Source: Jaapia argillacea MUCL 33604
Lineage: Eukaryota > Basidiomycota > Agaricomycetes > Jaapiales > Jaapiaceae
Length of the DNA stretch: 64,000 nucleotides
Direction: 5' to 3'
Assembly (NCBI GenBank): GCA_000697665.1
Contig: KL197709.1
Span: 1,778,314 to 1,842,313, forward strand
Shown here: piece after piece, positions 33,451 through 45,468 of the stretch
How the letters are laid out: every line of letters begins with the position of its first letter
Numbering within the stretch: position 1 is the stretch's first letter
Made by a program: the position numbers and the translations under genes
Notes under the pieces: generated by a model
The model's input: the letters and a program-made list of their open reading frames with translations, nothing else
The model's database searches: none
Told to the model about the DNA's origin: nothing

Positions 33451-34782
33451 TGTCTCCTCGCTCATGACAGCGTCGCAAATAGGGCTTTGCGCCGCTCGTC
33501 CACATGAATTTTGGGCCGCCGACGCTGCGATACCCTTCTTTGCTTCAAGCAAATGGCTGCCCGACCCTTTTCGGCTTCGAGGCTTACTCGTGCGCTCTCC
33601 TTGGCATTGCATTCAATTGTGCACAATTGTTATCATACTTGCATATTTATCGCCGCCACGCAATCATTCACGCTCACTCACGCGTTTCACGTCCATCATT
33701 GTCTACATCCGCCGCCACCCCTTTTTTCCTCCCCACCGCCAGCCACTTCGTTCCCGTCGAACCGAAACGAACCCAGGAACGAAATTTCGCATTCACATCA
33801 CCTCCCATCGCCACTCCTCTCTCGTCTCCAATTCCCTGCACATCATTGATACCCGTTTCGTTCTTCACGACCCACCACACACAATCACACCATACACGAT
33901 TGCAAGCTTTTGTTTATCGTCGACCGCCGCCCGTTAATGCTGGATCTTATCACCCTTGCCGTCTTCTTTTCCTTGCTTGCAATTGCTGTTCATCTTCAAG
34001 TATTTATGTATTTACGACGCCGTTAATGACTTCCTTTCTTTATTCACTACCGTGGTTAGTTTTGGGTGTTGGTAATGGAGGATGTTTCTGTGGGGCCCGG
34101 TGCTACTGTCACACATTTGTATCGTAGTTTAGGGCTGGAATGAAAATCGAAGAATACGAACGCAAAAATGTTGTCTGATTCGAAACGAAGCGGAACACTA
34201 GTGCTAGTACTTACTGTGGTTGTGTGGCAGTAGATCCAGTGGAAGTCGTCACCCCATCGCTTCGTCTCATCCAAAAGGGAAGCATTTATTGCTTCTTCTT
34301 CGCGACTTTCATGACTCGGATGCAGCTTCAAATGCGTCATGAATAGAGTTGCAGCCTGTTGCAGCCAGTCCCAGACAACGAGGACATCTCGAGGAATTTT
34401 TCCTAACCATTTTCGGGATACTCTTCCTTGGTCAGCTCTCCTGCGCTTTCCCTCGAGGCTCTGAGGTCTCCCCTCGGAAAGATTCTTTGACTAGATTCGC
34501 CCCCCCAACAAGCTCTTGGTCCTCAAAATCAACTTTCTGCCTCCACCAAATGAGTCTTTGTGGAGGATACAGCCTCGCGATCGAGCAGAGTACTCTTTGT
34601 TTCTGTGGCTTTGGTGTGCCACCATCCTCAAGACAATGGTGTGGCCGCAGCGCTGTTGCTTTGAGTCGCGTTTCACCCACACGACCAGTACTTAAAACCC
34701 ACCATGGATCCTCGTGGTCGTCCAAACGAGCCACCAGAACTTTCTCCCCCTCCCTCCTCTCCTCTCCTCTGCTGGACCAGAC
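33451..34782. other. No gene recognised; pyrimidine-rich
   Basis: About 1.3 kb. Strongly pyrimidine-biased plus strand between 33640 and 33960 (C/T/A-rich, few G). Open frames of 110-210 codons exist on the plus strand but have low-complexity Ser/Pro/His composition and no intron logic. A short upstream open frame starting MDPRGRPNEPPEL at 34705 overlaps the start of the next gene and could be an uORF. Confidence 0.4.
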
Positions 34783-36240
34783 ATGAACCATAGATTGTCA
34801 AACACATCGCCTTTGGCTTTCACCCGTTCTTTACCTCCCCTCACCACCCGCGGTGCCGATACGCTGTCTGGGATTCCAAGTCCAGACCCGCTGTCGTTCT
34901 CCCTATCTGCCATCTCATCGCCACGACCAACGGGGAGGAGAGATCCGGGTTGGAGGAAACCTGTACCAAAGTACATCCCATCGCCGCCGCCATCGCCACC
35001 GCCGTCCTCTCCGATCTCCGAAGTTCCATTCCACAATCTTTCACTGGCGTTTGCTGGTGCCGCACTGGGAAGCGATGATTTGCCCCCCGTAAGTTCCCTC
35101 TCTTTTTATTCTGCTACCATGGACAAGCACTCGTGCTCATGTTCTTTTCTTCCTCTGTTAGCTGCCAGTTGACTGGCGGGACGCCATTGAGCGCGCTCTG
35201 ACCCGTGATCGATGGACGAAGAAAGGGGATTGCTTCGTACTCGAAGACGACATGGATTTCTTCTGGAGTCCTCCTGTATCCCCGACATTATCTGATAATG
35301 AGGGAGGCGGACTCGACCGACCGACCACTATGGCGTTAGACTTACGCCTACACTATGCTCCCGCCACCCAAAGGATGTTTTCTGATGGTCCAATATCGCC
35401 TCTCCAATTCTCTCCCCCACTTTCGCCCGCTCCACCTCCAAAGAGCCCTCCAACAGCCTTTAGACATTCTCATCACGTGAGTATGATCCGGAGTATTGCT
35501 TGCGATTGTATTCTCAACTCATGATGTGGTTCTATAAGACGTTCCGCCCGCCAACACCACCAGTTCCTGCACATTATCGAAAACGACGAGTGCCCAGTAA
35601 CGACCCCGGAATGGCATCTCCGTTGAGCAAGCCGTATCGTATTAGTGTAATGGGCTTTAATCGTCTCTCAATATTCACTACTAATGATTGATGCTCATTT
35701 CAGATATTTCCCGATGCACCCATGGTGGCGGGGAGCCAGGATACTGTCCGAGAAACCCGACGACAGGTGGATCTTCCTCCCTTGCCCTCTTCGACATCAA
35801 TAAATCCCTCACGACCCAGACCCGAGACGCAATTCTTGCCTCCAAACACGTTCGGTGTTGAGTGGGACGTGCCCATGTTACCTTTTGTTCTGGCTGGACC
35901 ATCCCTTCCCAATACCATCACGACCCAAAGGTCTGATCCTTCCATCGCGACGACTAAAGTGGAACATTCTTCACGATCATCTGCATCGGATGGGTCGTCT
36001 TCGTTTTTCAGTATGTTGTTTTGCATTCGACGGCGGCCCAAGGCCAAGGAGATTCCAGAGGACTGGTTCGATGTGCACGCTAGCCTTCCAACCTACCACC
36101 GTCGAGATTCAATCGGTTCCACGTTGGTGCATCAGGAGCATCAGCACTCTGCCTCGGTATTTCAAGCGGTGTGGGGGTATATCAAGGGACTTGGCCATTT
36201 CTTTGCGGTGAAGCCCGAGGACGCGTCAGATAAGGCTTGA
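34783..36240 (+). CDS. Hypothetical Ser/Pro-rich protein
   Basis: Not recognised. Four exons: 34783 to about 35090, about 35161-35478, about 35539-35646 and about 35704-36240, joined by GTAAGT/TTAG, GTGAGT/TAAG and GTAATG/TCAG introns. The protein is disordered and Pro/Ser-rich (YIPSPPPSPPPSSPISE, SPPLSPAPPPKSPPTAFRHS) with one more ordered segment after the first intron (LPVDWRDAIERALTRDRWTK, FVLEDDMDFFWSPP). That segment and the C-terminal helix (SVFQAVWGYIKGLGHFFAV) are the best places to look for homology. Many S/T-P sites suggest a phosphorylated regulator, which is only inference. Confidence 0.65.
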
Positions 36241-36658
36241 GGTCTTTTCTCAGACACCGTATCTATCAAATCTTTAATGTCTGTAGCTCTACTACCATCT
36301 CCTACCAGTGTATCATACAGTAATCAGTATCCAACAAGGGAAGCATCCCGAGGCTATTACTTTGGTCCCGATCCGGCAGGCCGGCGGATACGCGACAGAA
36401 AAAATACAATCACCCACACACGGTGACGTCGTAATGTCCACTGCCTGTCCATAACCTCCACCGTGTCCATCCTCATTGAGGATTACGTCCCCGTATCCAG
36501 AAATGAGAGTCTGAGAGCGGGGCCCTCCTCTCCTCAGCAACTGACCTGCCACTTCCACTTTCACCCTCGTCGGTTGTTATCTCTGGCACACACGGACGCG
36601 ATCGGAAAAGCGACTTGCGCGAGGTGTATCTTTGGTACATACTATCTATCTTTCCCTC
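36241..36658. other. Intergenic
   Basis: 418 bases between two plus-strand genes; presumably terminator of the first and promoter of the carrier gene. Nothing further seen. Confidence 0.45.
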
Positions 36659-39100
36659 ATGGGCGAACTGGCCGACCAGAATCGTCTCCCCTCCAAAAGA
36701 GAGCTTTTCGAAGCAACCTTTTCCGGAGCTCAGGACCGCCCATTTATACCCCGCTTACGATCGGACCCTCCGGCATATCACCCACTACCTCACAGTCTCT
36801 TAGAGTTCCGGAGCGGAGAAGGCAGAGAGGAGAGAGAGAAATGGCTGCATCTCTTGTGGAAGCGCCTACCGAAACGATCAGCACCTTTATCGGATGATGA
36901 AGAGATTGCGAGGTTGAATCCGGTGAAGGACCATGCGTCGTTGACCCAGGAAAAGGCAGAGAAATTGCAGCAGATGTATGAAGACGAGTTATTGGGTCGA
37001 TGTAATACGCATTCGTTGGCGCCATCGAAAGCTCATATTACTTGGAAGGATTTCAAGAAGTACGCAGAGGCCAAGGAGGCTGGTGCGTGATATCCATAGA
37101 CTTGCCCTGCCGATGACATTCCGACAATATCTTGTGTCAGAATTATGGAATATTTTCCATGATGAACTGGATCTAGATGGCAACGGTCATCTTGATGCGG
37201 ACGAGCTTCAAATCGCTTTAAGCAAAGCTGGTGAGCAGCACAGTATCCTTTATCTTTATCACACTAACAGTGCTTGTAGGCGTCGCGCTATCGCCTTCCA
37301 CCCTATCAGAGTTTATGACGGCCCTGACCTCCTCGCCTCACTCGCACGCCATCTCTTTCCGAGAGTTCCGAGACTTTCTTTTGCTTCTTCCCCGGAAAGT
37401 ATCGACAGAGGAGATTTATCGGTACTATGAAGTGAGGAAGTACTTCGGAGACGACGGGAGGGGAGCTGCGCGCCTGACGATGGAAGGTCAGTCCGCCCCT
37501 ATCCTGCGTGTTCCTCTTGCCTGACGGATTTCATGTGGCGGAAGGTGATGTCAGCTTGAGCGCTGAAGACAAACCTCCGAGCATCTACCTGATGTCAAGA
37601 ACAATCCACCACCCCCATTCCGCAACACCAGTCGACCATCGGTCAACAGTAGAACAAGGGGAGGAGGATGACTATGAGTACGACCAGGAGTACGACGACG
37701 AAGAAGAGGAGGAAGAGGAAGTCCACCACAGTCTCGGGGGTAGTACGGCCGTCAAGTTCCTCCTCGCAGGCGGTATCGCTGGCGCTTGTAAGACCACACA
37801 CACACTGACGGCGGAATGCGTGCTAAAGTTTGATACAGTTTCGCGGACATGCACAGCTCCATTCGATCGTCTGAAGATATTCCTCATCACTCGACCACCT
37901 GATCTCGGAGGCACATCCTTGAATCCTCAGGCTCCTGTAAGAGGCTTCAAGGCAATAGTTGGAGCTGTGGGACGCATATATGCTGAAAACGGCGTATTGG
38001 GCTTCTGGATAGGTAACGGCCTCTCGGTCACGAAGATCTTTCCAGAATCTGCAATAAAGTTCTTGGCATACGAGTCTGCGGTTAGTCCATACCATATCAT
38101 CGCAAGACCAGTGCTTACTCTCCCTCCTTGCACTGACCTTGTACCTCGGCAGAAACGGATGTTCGCTACATATGTCGATCATGTAGAAGATCCGAGAGAA
38201 ATCAGTGGGACCAGTCGCTTCCTGTCAGGCGGGCTTGGAGGCATATCGAGTCAACTCTGTGGGTGTGTTTTTTCCGCCTCATAGTCCACCTTCAATTTCA
38301 ACTGTTTCGCGTCGCCTTATAGCCATCTATCCCATTGAGACACTGAAGGTGAGAGCTGTAATCATCTTATGCATATAACCCTGCTGATTCGTCTGCCTCG
38401 CATAGACTCAAATGATGAGCTCAACGGGGGACAAGAACCGGACGTTGTCGACCGCTGCTCGCCGGCTTTGGAAGTTGGGAGGTGTTCGTGCATACTACCG
38501 TGGCTTGACTGTATGTACGTGTTCTTTCGGCCTTACAACTGGTTGACTGATCTCCACTAATCCAGATCGGACTCATCGGAGTATTTCCGTGCGTTGCTGA
38601 TTGCGGCTCTCTGTTCGCTTTCTCTGACTTGCGCCCCTAGCTATTCTGCCATTGACATGAGTACATTCGAGGCCCTGAAACTTGCCTACCTACGATCAAC
38701 AGGCAAAGACGAGCCGGGCGTTCTGGCATTGCTCGCGTTTGGAAGTGTGTCTGGCAGTGTAGGCGCAACTAGCGTCTACCCCTTGAACCTCGTCAGAACG
38801 AGGCTGCAAGCGTCAGGTTCATCCGGTCACCCCCAAAAGTATAATGGAATATTCGATGTGGTTTCAAAAACCTATGAGCGGGATGGATGGAGAGGGTTTT
38901 ATCGTGGCCTGTTTCCTACGTTGGCGAAGGTGAGTTATTTTGCTAGTTCGCCTGTGACGATTCTTGTCCCTGATTATCTACTATAGGTCGTCCCTGCCGT
39001 CTCGATATCGTACGTGGTATATGAGCACACGAAACGAAAGTGAGTTGGTCACCTCCGACGTCTTTCTCATGTCTGACCTTCCCCCAGACTCGGTGTATAG
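36659..39100 (+). CDS. Mitochondrial carrier with EF-hand N-terminus (SCaMC/SAL1-like)
   Basis: Solute carrier of the mitochondrial inner membrane with a regulatory N-terminus; the family exchanges ATP-Mg for phosphate under Ca2+ control. Start [20 protein letters not shown]; one clear EF-hand loop [13 protein letters not shown] (near 37170-37210) and a weaker partner. A very acidic insert ([20 protein letters not shown], near 37660-37715) precedes the carrier domain. Three repeats carry the signatures [21 protein letters not shown] and [11 protein letters not shown], with the last repeat ending [20 protein letters not shown] and [13 protein letters not shown] at 39100. About twelve exons, including several short ones between 38320 and 38680. 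The in-frame ATG at 36632 is an alternative start. Confidence 0.88.
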
Positions 39101-39347
39101 CTCGTCCTCTGGTTCGATCATCCCGTCATCCTTTCTAATTGCATAGACGACACCTCCAACTATAACTACGACCCGCCGTGCAACTTACAATGTATCTTTT
39201 ACTCAGGACAGAACTATCGGACCGGAAAGTAGATTGATTCCCCCCCTTCGATGTGCATTGTCCATGTATGATCCGTGCCCACATCGCCAATAATCGAGTA
39301 GATTACACAGCATCCTCCGTTGTGCTGGCTTCTGGGCTTGAATGTGG

Positions 39348-39845
39348 TCAGAGGTCGATACCGGATTCCTCTGTTGGTGGGGTTTGTGGAGTTCCCGCAG
39401 ATTCAGTATGACACGGGGGATGTTGGGTGTGTGTCGATGTGTGCAAATCGTAGTGGCTACTTGCAATGATTCCTTTGTGCGATAATGCAACTTTGAGGAT
39501 GCCGACCCGCTCTTCCTGAGATCCTCTGCATCGAGGCTTCAGATTGTCAGACGGAAAGATGAGAAATGGACATACATGACTTGGGAGTTCTCTGCAAATG
39601 CCTCCTCGATATCATTGTCTGGAGTGGAAGAGGAGGTGATATAATCACGGAGCTCGTCTTGTGTTCTCCTCAGATGTTGGAGAGAGTGTTGAAGACGTGT
39701 GATTTCTGGGGAGAGATTATTCAGGCAACAGACATGCTGGAACACGAGAAATCGTGTAGGGAGGACCTTGCGTTATTGTGGGAATATCAAGTAGGACGGC
39801 CTCTGCCAATGTGAAGGGCTGAGAGTAGCGAGGTTTGTATTCCAT
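39348..39845 (-). CDS. Small conserved coiled-coil protein, function unknown
   Basis: Three exons. Exon 1 from 39845: MEYKPRYSQPFTLAEAVLLD to ITQ. Exon 2 after CCCCAG near 39704: EITRLQHSLQHLRRTQDELR to AFAENSQVM. Exon 3 near 39525: GSQEERVGILKVALSHKGI and a variable tail stopping at 39350-39348. The pattern EN-x-x-V-[IM]-G-S-Q-E-E-R followed by L-K-x-A-L recurs, as I remember it, in uncharacterised fungal proteins of about 110-140 residues. It is a single helix-rich domain without membrane segment. It is divergent from the TspO gene, 187 bases between starts. Confidence 0.65.
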
Positions 39846-40031
39846 GTGTTATAATCTGTGTCGTGAAGTCTGTAGTGGTACGAAGCGAGGAGATACGACG
39901 GATCCGTGGTGCACCGCCACCGATGAGCTGCCCACTTCGTGACATCACCAGAACTGTCAATCGCAATGGCCCAAGCCCAACAATTGCCAGCTGGCCGTCG
40001 CCATTCTCCCCACTTCGTCATCTGAACTGGT

Positions 40032-40867
40032 ATGTCCTTTGTCGACCTTCCAAGCCTCCTGCTTGCGATTCCCCGCAACTCGATCACCGCAGTTGGTCTT
40101 CCTCTGGCACTCGGTGTCTTGAGCGGGAAACACACTGGAAAAGTGGTGCGATCTCAATGGTATAACGTATGTTCAGTCCTTGCTGGTGTGGCGTGTGGTA
40201 CACCTGACCCAGCGAAATAAGACCTTGTACATGCCGAGGGTTCGCCCGCCCAATTATGTCTTCCCCATCGTGTGGCCGCTCCTATACATTTGTGAGTTCA
40301 GTGCTCCGCACCTCAAACGCATCTCTGAATTTATCCGTAAACCCGCCAGCCATGGGTTATGCTTCCCATTTAGCCGTCAAGGCACTCGACACGAGTACCG
40401 CTGAAACTGCGAGGTGGGTAGTGTTGAATTGGTTATTCACGTTCCTTACTCAACTGGAAGCAGGGCTGGTGCATCGCTCGGACTCTCCCTATACTACGCA
40501 CAGCTGGCGCTGAATGTCGCTTGGAGTCCGCTGTTCTTTGGAATGAAGCAGGTATGCATCATATTATCGACCGGCGCCCATTGTGATCTCTAACCGGATT
40601 TCTTCAACTTGTAGGTGGGATGGGCTCTTGTCGACAGCCTTCTACTTGCTGGTACTACGTTTTATATGACCGTAAGGATATCGTCGTTTCATTCTTAAAT
40701 CCGGTGCTAATGACCCGCCCCACCAACAGAAAACCCTGGATAGTTGCACGGAATCCAAGTCCACCTACTTGCTCCTGCCATACTGTGCCTGGCTATGCTT
40801 TGCCACGTACTTGAATGGTAGCATTTGGTGGCTCAACCGGGGTCGCACTCTCAATAAGAACATGTAA
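40032..40867 (+). CDS. TspO/MBR family membrane protein
   Basis: Five-helix membrane protein related to the translocator protein and bacterial TspO, which bind porphyrins and sterols. The first exon MSFVDLPSLLLAIPRNSITA, VGLPLALGVLSG is helix 1. The second, TLYMPRVRPPNYVFPIVWPL, holds the family signature (R-P-P-x-x-x-F-P-x-V-W). Later exons give MGYASHLAVKALD, LGLSLYYAQLALNVAWSPLF, GMKQ|VGWALVDSLLLAGTTFYM and YLLLPYCAWLCFATYLNGSI, WWLNRGRTLNKNM. The aromatic N-x-x-W-S-P-x-F-F motif of helix 4 and W-x-x-Y/F of helix 5 are present. About six exons; the stop is at 40865-40867. Confidence 0.85.
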
Positions 40868-41122
40868 TCATACAAACCACGTTTGATTTTGTCGCCCTGC
40901 ATTGCGGCGGGTAATGTTACACGTACAAAATGGCGGAACTGCCAGTTCTAGAGGACAGGTGAAGTGACACAACAAGAGGGTACCAAGTCCAGGGAAAGCG
41001 AGCAAGAAGAGTGCAATACACAGGAGTCCGTTTGGGCAGGGAACGAAGCGAGAACTTTTCTGTTATTTGTTTTTGAAGAGATGGCAATCTTGGGAGCGAA
41101 AGGCGAACAGGTACAAGAGGCT

Positions 41123-44100
41123 TCAACGACGTCTTCTGGTTTTGGCTTTGGCAGTGGGATCCGCGACTGGTTTCTCTGACTTGCGAGGGGCCGCTTTCTG
41201 CGGTGGATTCAGCGAACAATAGGACCATGTAAGGTCGAGAAACTTGGGAGCCTACCGCTCGACGACTGGGTCTTCCACTTTCAGCGCGATCTTCTTCTGG
41301 GGGATGAGCTCCTCGCTCTCTCTTGCCGAGTGTACCGGGGCGATTCATCAGTGGGATGTCATCAAAGTCTAAGATGTCGTCGCCATCCGCTGACAGAGCG
41401 CGAAACGTGCGTTTTCCCGGAGTCATTGTATGGGCTAGAGCGGCCTTTGATGGCCCTGCTGTTTGGTTGAACTGACGGGGTGTAGTGGGCTCGTTGAGAA
41501 CAGGAGGTTCCACGACTTGACCTGGCCGAATGGGAGTGATCTTCTTCGTATTGTTAATCAGGGCTGAACCGGGGACTGCAACTGGGGGAGCCGGAGTTCT
41601 GTGTCTAATCGAGGGGGAATCCAAGTCGTCGTTCGTCGACTGCATGAGAGGTAAGCCACCGAGCCACTTCCAGCTACAGATCACTCACAGGGCCATCTCT
41701 ATCCGGAGCTTGAGGACCGGAGGAGGAAAAGGGAGAGCTGGTAAGTTGAGATGACATCCATTCTTTCAAGTCAATCATAGATCGGCCTTCCGTCGCTCCA
41801 TCATTCCTTGCTTTCGCCTGTGTAACTATTGGTTAATCGACAAGAGGATGCAAATGAACGGTGAGCAGTACCTGCGTGTCGAGATGACGAGCGAGAGTCG
41901 ACTCCAAAAGGCTCACCCGATTTTGAAGTATCTTGACGGTGTTATCGCGCTAATGATCCATGAGTTCAAGTTGTCTGGCGGAGGCTCAACGACAGAGTTC
42001 ACCATCCGCAATTCGTTACCTTGAGCGACGAGCTTTTCCTCATAAATGAGTTGGGTGGATTGGACGAGGCTGCTTGTAAAAGTCTTTTCGCTGTCGGTCT
42101 AGATTTTGTGTCAGTTTGCCACTGGCAATGTCGAAGGAAATCAGCACACCAAGTCGTTGGTCTTGTATCGAACACTAAGTGTGTTGGCCCGCATCTCGTG
42201 GTGATCATTGTCAGATTGCATCCGATGAAGTGAATGCCTAAGGCTCTCGGCTTCTGTCCCGAGTCCAGAAATTGTCTGTTTCGCTTCTTGAAGGTGCTGC
42301 GTGAGCTCGTCGCAGCGAGCCTGAAGGATCTTTGTCTCCGAGGCGGGTGCGTGCTGCAGTTGCGACACGAGATCTTCCGCTGCTTTGAGTTTCTCCTGAT
42401 GCAAACGGTCTCGGACCTGTGCGTCATCTTGTAACTTTGTCACTTGTAGCTCCAAAATGGCGATCCGCGCCGACGCCATGGCTTCATGGTCGACAAGATC
42501 GCACCGTGATTTTGCGAGAGAGTTCTCAGTAGTCGACTTTTGCTCTTGTAGGACCCGTATGTCGCCATTAAGGCGGCCAGAGTTTGCCTCAAGGTCACGC
42601 TAGACCTCTGTCAGCGTATGACAGCGAAATCGGGACATGAACACATACAGCAAAGGTACGTTCAGCCGTAGTCAGTTGTTCCTGTTTACACGCTACAGAT
42701 GAGTTGCCATGAATGTGACGGCTGAGATACCTGAAGGTCCCCATTGGCTTCCTTCGTGATTCGGAGGGTGACGGATTGATCCTCGAAGCGTTCTTGAAGA
42801 ATCTGCACCATCTGTCAGAAAGACCAACCAAAAACAATGGTTAATTCCTGCCTGATATTGCATGCTTGAACTCCGAAACCTTGATGGAGCATTTAGATTG
42901 ACGAGGCACGCAGAAAAGGATGGCGTACTCCGATAGGCAACTCTCATGCTGTGCGCTCTTGTCGGACAACTGAGTCTGAAGGCCGCATAGTCGCCGTTCC
43001 AAGGCAAGATTATCCGAAGTCATTTTTTCTAGTTGACCAGCAACGGAAGTTTCGAGTGAATTGCTCTGTTGGAGCTCGCTTCTCAACCTCTGAACTTCTT
43101 GGGTGGCAGAAATGACTTCTCCTTCAGCTACTAGAAGCCTGGAAAGGGTGAGAAATACGCAGTTTTCAGCATCTAGATGGCTACCTCGCTTTCAACTCAG
43201 AGGCGACATTTTGCTCGGCCGCATGAGAAATCTCAGCGATGCCAATTCTTGTATCGCGCTCATGGAGGCTCTTCTTGCAAATTTGGAGCCTGTAGTAGAC
43301 ATACTCTATCAGGTAGAAACGATTGGTATGTGTTGAACCACACGTACTCATCTTGCAAGGGTTTCAACGTCGACAATTGGGTTTCGTAGAGGACCACTTG
43401 AGCTTGAAGTAAAGAAAACCTAGGAGATGTGCATAAGTCGATGGAGATCCGGGGCAGAGAGAGACCCCTCACTCGATCCTTAAGGTTCGTCCATATTCAA
43501 TCTCGGATTCTTTTTCCTGAAGCAAGGTTTCCAACTGATGGACCCTGTGTGGACAGCCAGTCATTGGGTGTTGCACAGGTGCCGCAGATGGGTGGCGATA
43601 GGAGATGCACGAACTGCTCTTCCATACTCGACAGGCGACCTTCTCCTTTAGCGCTATTGACAAGGGCATTGCGAAGCTCATCCTTCTGCGCATTGAGGGC
43701 GTCGGACAAGTTAGAAGCTCGGAGGGCTAAATTGCACGAAGGCCACTCAGTATTGAAGGCCCGAAACGCTGGGCTAACCCTCACTCATAATTGCGAGTTC
43801 TTTCGATGAGCTTCGAAGTTCTTCTCGATCCTTGATCCAATTTCCTTCAAGGTCGACTACCCGATGCTGCGATTCCGCCAATTCACATCCGAGCCCCTCC
43901 AGTCGATCTCGAAGGAGGTCAATGACATGCTGTGCTGCAAGAAATCCAGAGTGTAAGACCCTGATGGTTAATGATATTGGGGGGCCATACATTGCGTAGT
44001 TTGTGATTGGAACTGATTGACGATGTCCATGGTCTCCGCCCGTTTCATTAAGTTCCCTCCTTCGTCCAGCAATGGCTCAATCCCTAAAACGCGAACGTGA

Positions 44101-45276
44101 GCATGTCGAGGAGGGTCATCTGATCGTCTTACTTTTGAGGGAATCCGACATATCTTTTCGCGATTCTGCAAGTTCGGCCAATGAGCTTCGAATCTCGGAG
44201 ACAGAAGCGAACGATGAGCGAGATTGAGATTCCAAGGTGCCAACGACAGTTTGCAACTCATCCAACCTAATACTGCACATAAGACAAGGCCGACGGAGGA
44301 AGTAGATCGTACCTTTGGGCGGCTGAGGTGATCCCCTTTTTCGCTGTTGCCTTGACGGTTTCGAGCCGTTGCAACAGGTCCGCTTTTTCATTCGTAGCAG
44401 AGTTAAGCTGTGATTGTAACTGTGCAATATGACGTCGCTTTCAGACAGAGCGTTAGTAGGTGCGGTCTTTCCCACTGATTTTGGGGGAAATCAATGTGGC
44501 ACCTGCTCCCCCAATTCGATTTTCGATTTTCTCAAGTCCGCCGCCCACCTCATAACTATGCTTTCACTTTCCTCTTCGAAAAATCCGGCAGCAGACCTGG
44601 TGGAAGAGCGATCGGGGTATGGGGGATTCGAGTCTACTGCTAATGGCGAAGAGTCCCTTGCTTGAGACGAAGACGACGCCCTGGGATACGCTGATGCACA
44701 TAGTGAGGGAGCGGTCAAATTGAACTAACATACATGCGACTCACAAGACATCTTCGTGGCAATATCTTCTGCTACCAGCAAAGCCGGCAGAACCATACCT
44801 GTGTTAGATCCTGAGCTTGCATCTAGCGTCTGATGACTGTACTTGGGAAGGGACGTGGCTTGAAGGGAAGAGAGCGAGTCGGATGGTTGCGCAAAGAAGA
44901 ACTTTTGCGGATTGGTTGAGTCCAAATTTCGGAAGGGAGGTTGGGAGACAGGTGGAAACACGGTGCTCGGCTTGGAACCGAGGCTTGGTCGACCTCTTTG
45001 GGGGTCACTGCGGCGAGCTGCTCCGTGAGTAGAGTCAGGTCGAAGAAGATTGGATCCAGCTCTACTGCCCAGGGATGAGCCTGTATTTCCACTAGCCTTC
45101 ACTTCTAGTGAACGAGGACTCCGCAAAGGCTGCATGGTGGATTCATTTCCTCCGTGAATGGATGATTGGAAAAATGAAAGACACGGTTGTCGCCTGAGAG
45201 AGACTGAAGTTTGAGACTGGTGAAACTCAGATTCTAGCATGTCGTCGGAGGTATGAAGTCTCGAAGAGCCGCTCAT
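41123..45276 (-). CDS. Large coiled-coil protein, function unknown
   Basis: Not recognised by name. Many exons on the minus strand, from MSGSSRLHTSDDMLESEFHQ at 45276 to a basic end KAAPRKSEKPVADPTAKAKT plus RRRR at 41123. The N-terminal 170 residues are Ser-rich and disordered; the middle (about 44.5-41.9 kb) is almost continuous heptad-rich coiled coil, e.g. LEQVRSEL-type segments such as RIAILELQVTKLQDDAQVRD and LDELQTVVGTLESQSRSSFA. The C-terminal part is disordered with ILDFDDIPLMNRPGTLGKRE and a probable nuclear localisation signal. Size and layout would suit a structural protein of chromosome axis, spindle pole or septum, which sequence alone cannot decide. Individual exon borders in the coiled-coil part were not all resolved. 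Confidence 0.6.
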
Positions 45277-45468
45277 CGTGAAATAGCGACGACGCGAAGG
45301 CACAAGATTCGTATGTAGGACGCGACAAAATGATCAGGTGAATGTGACGAAGCGTGACAACGACATCATGAGCATACAGCTAACATACAGCATCGTACAG
45401 GTAGGTCAGATAAGCAAGTACATGGAAACAGCAGTACGACAACAGAAAACATTGCGACAAGTGAACGT

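Noticed and set aside
34349-34786. 145-codon plus-strand open frame before the Ser/Pro-rich gene
   Set aside because: No family resemblance, overlaps the start of a better supported gene, and a similar frame exists on the opposite strand.
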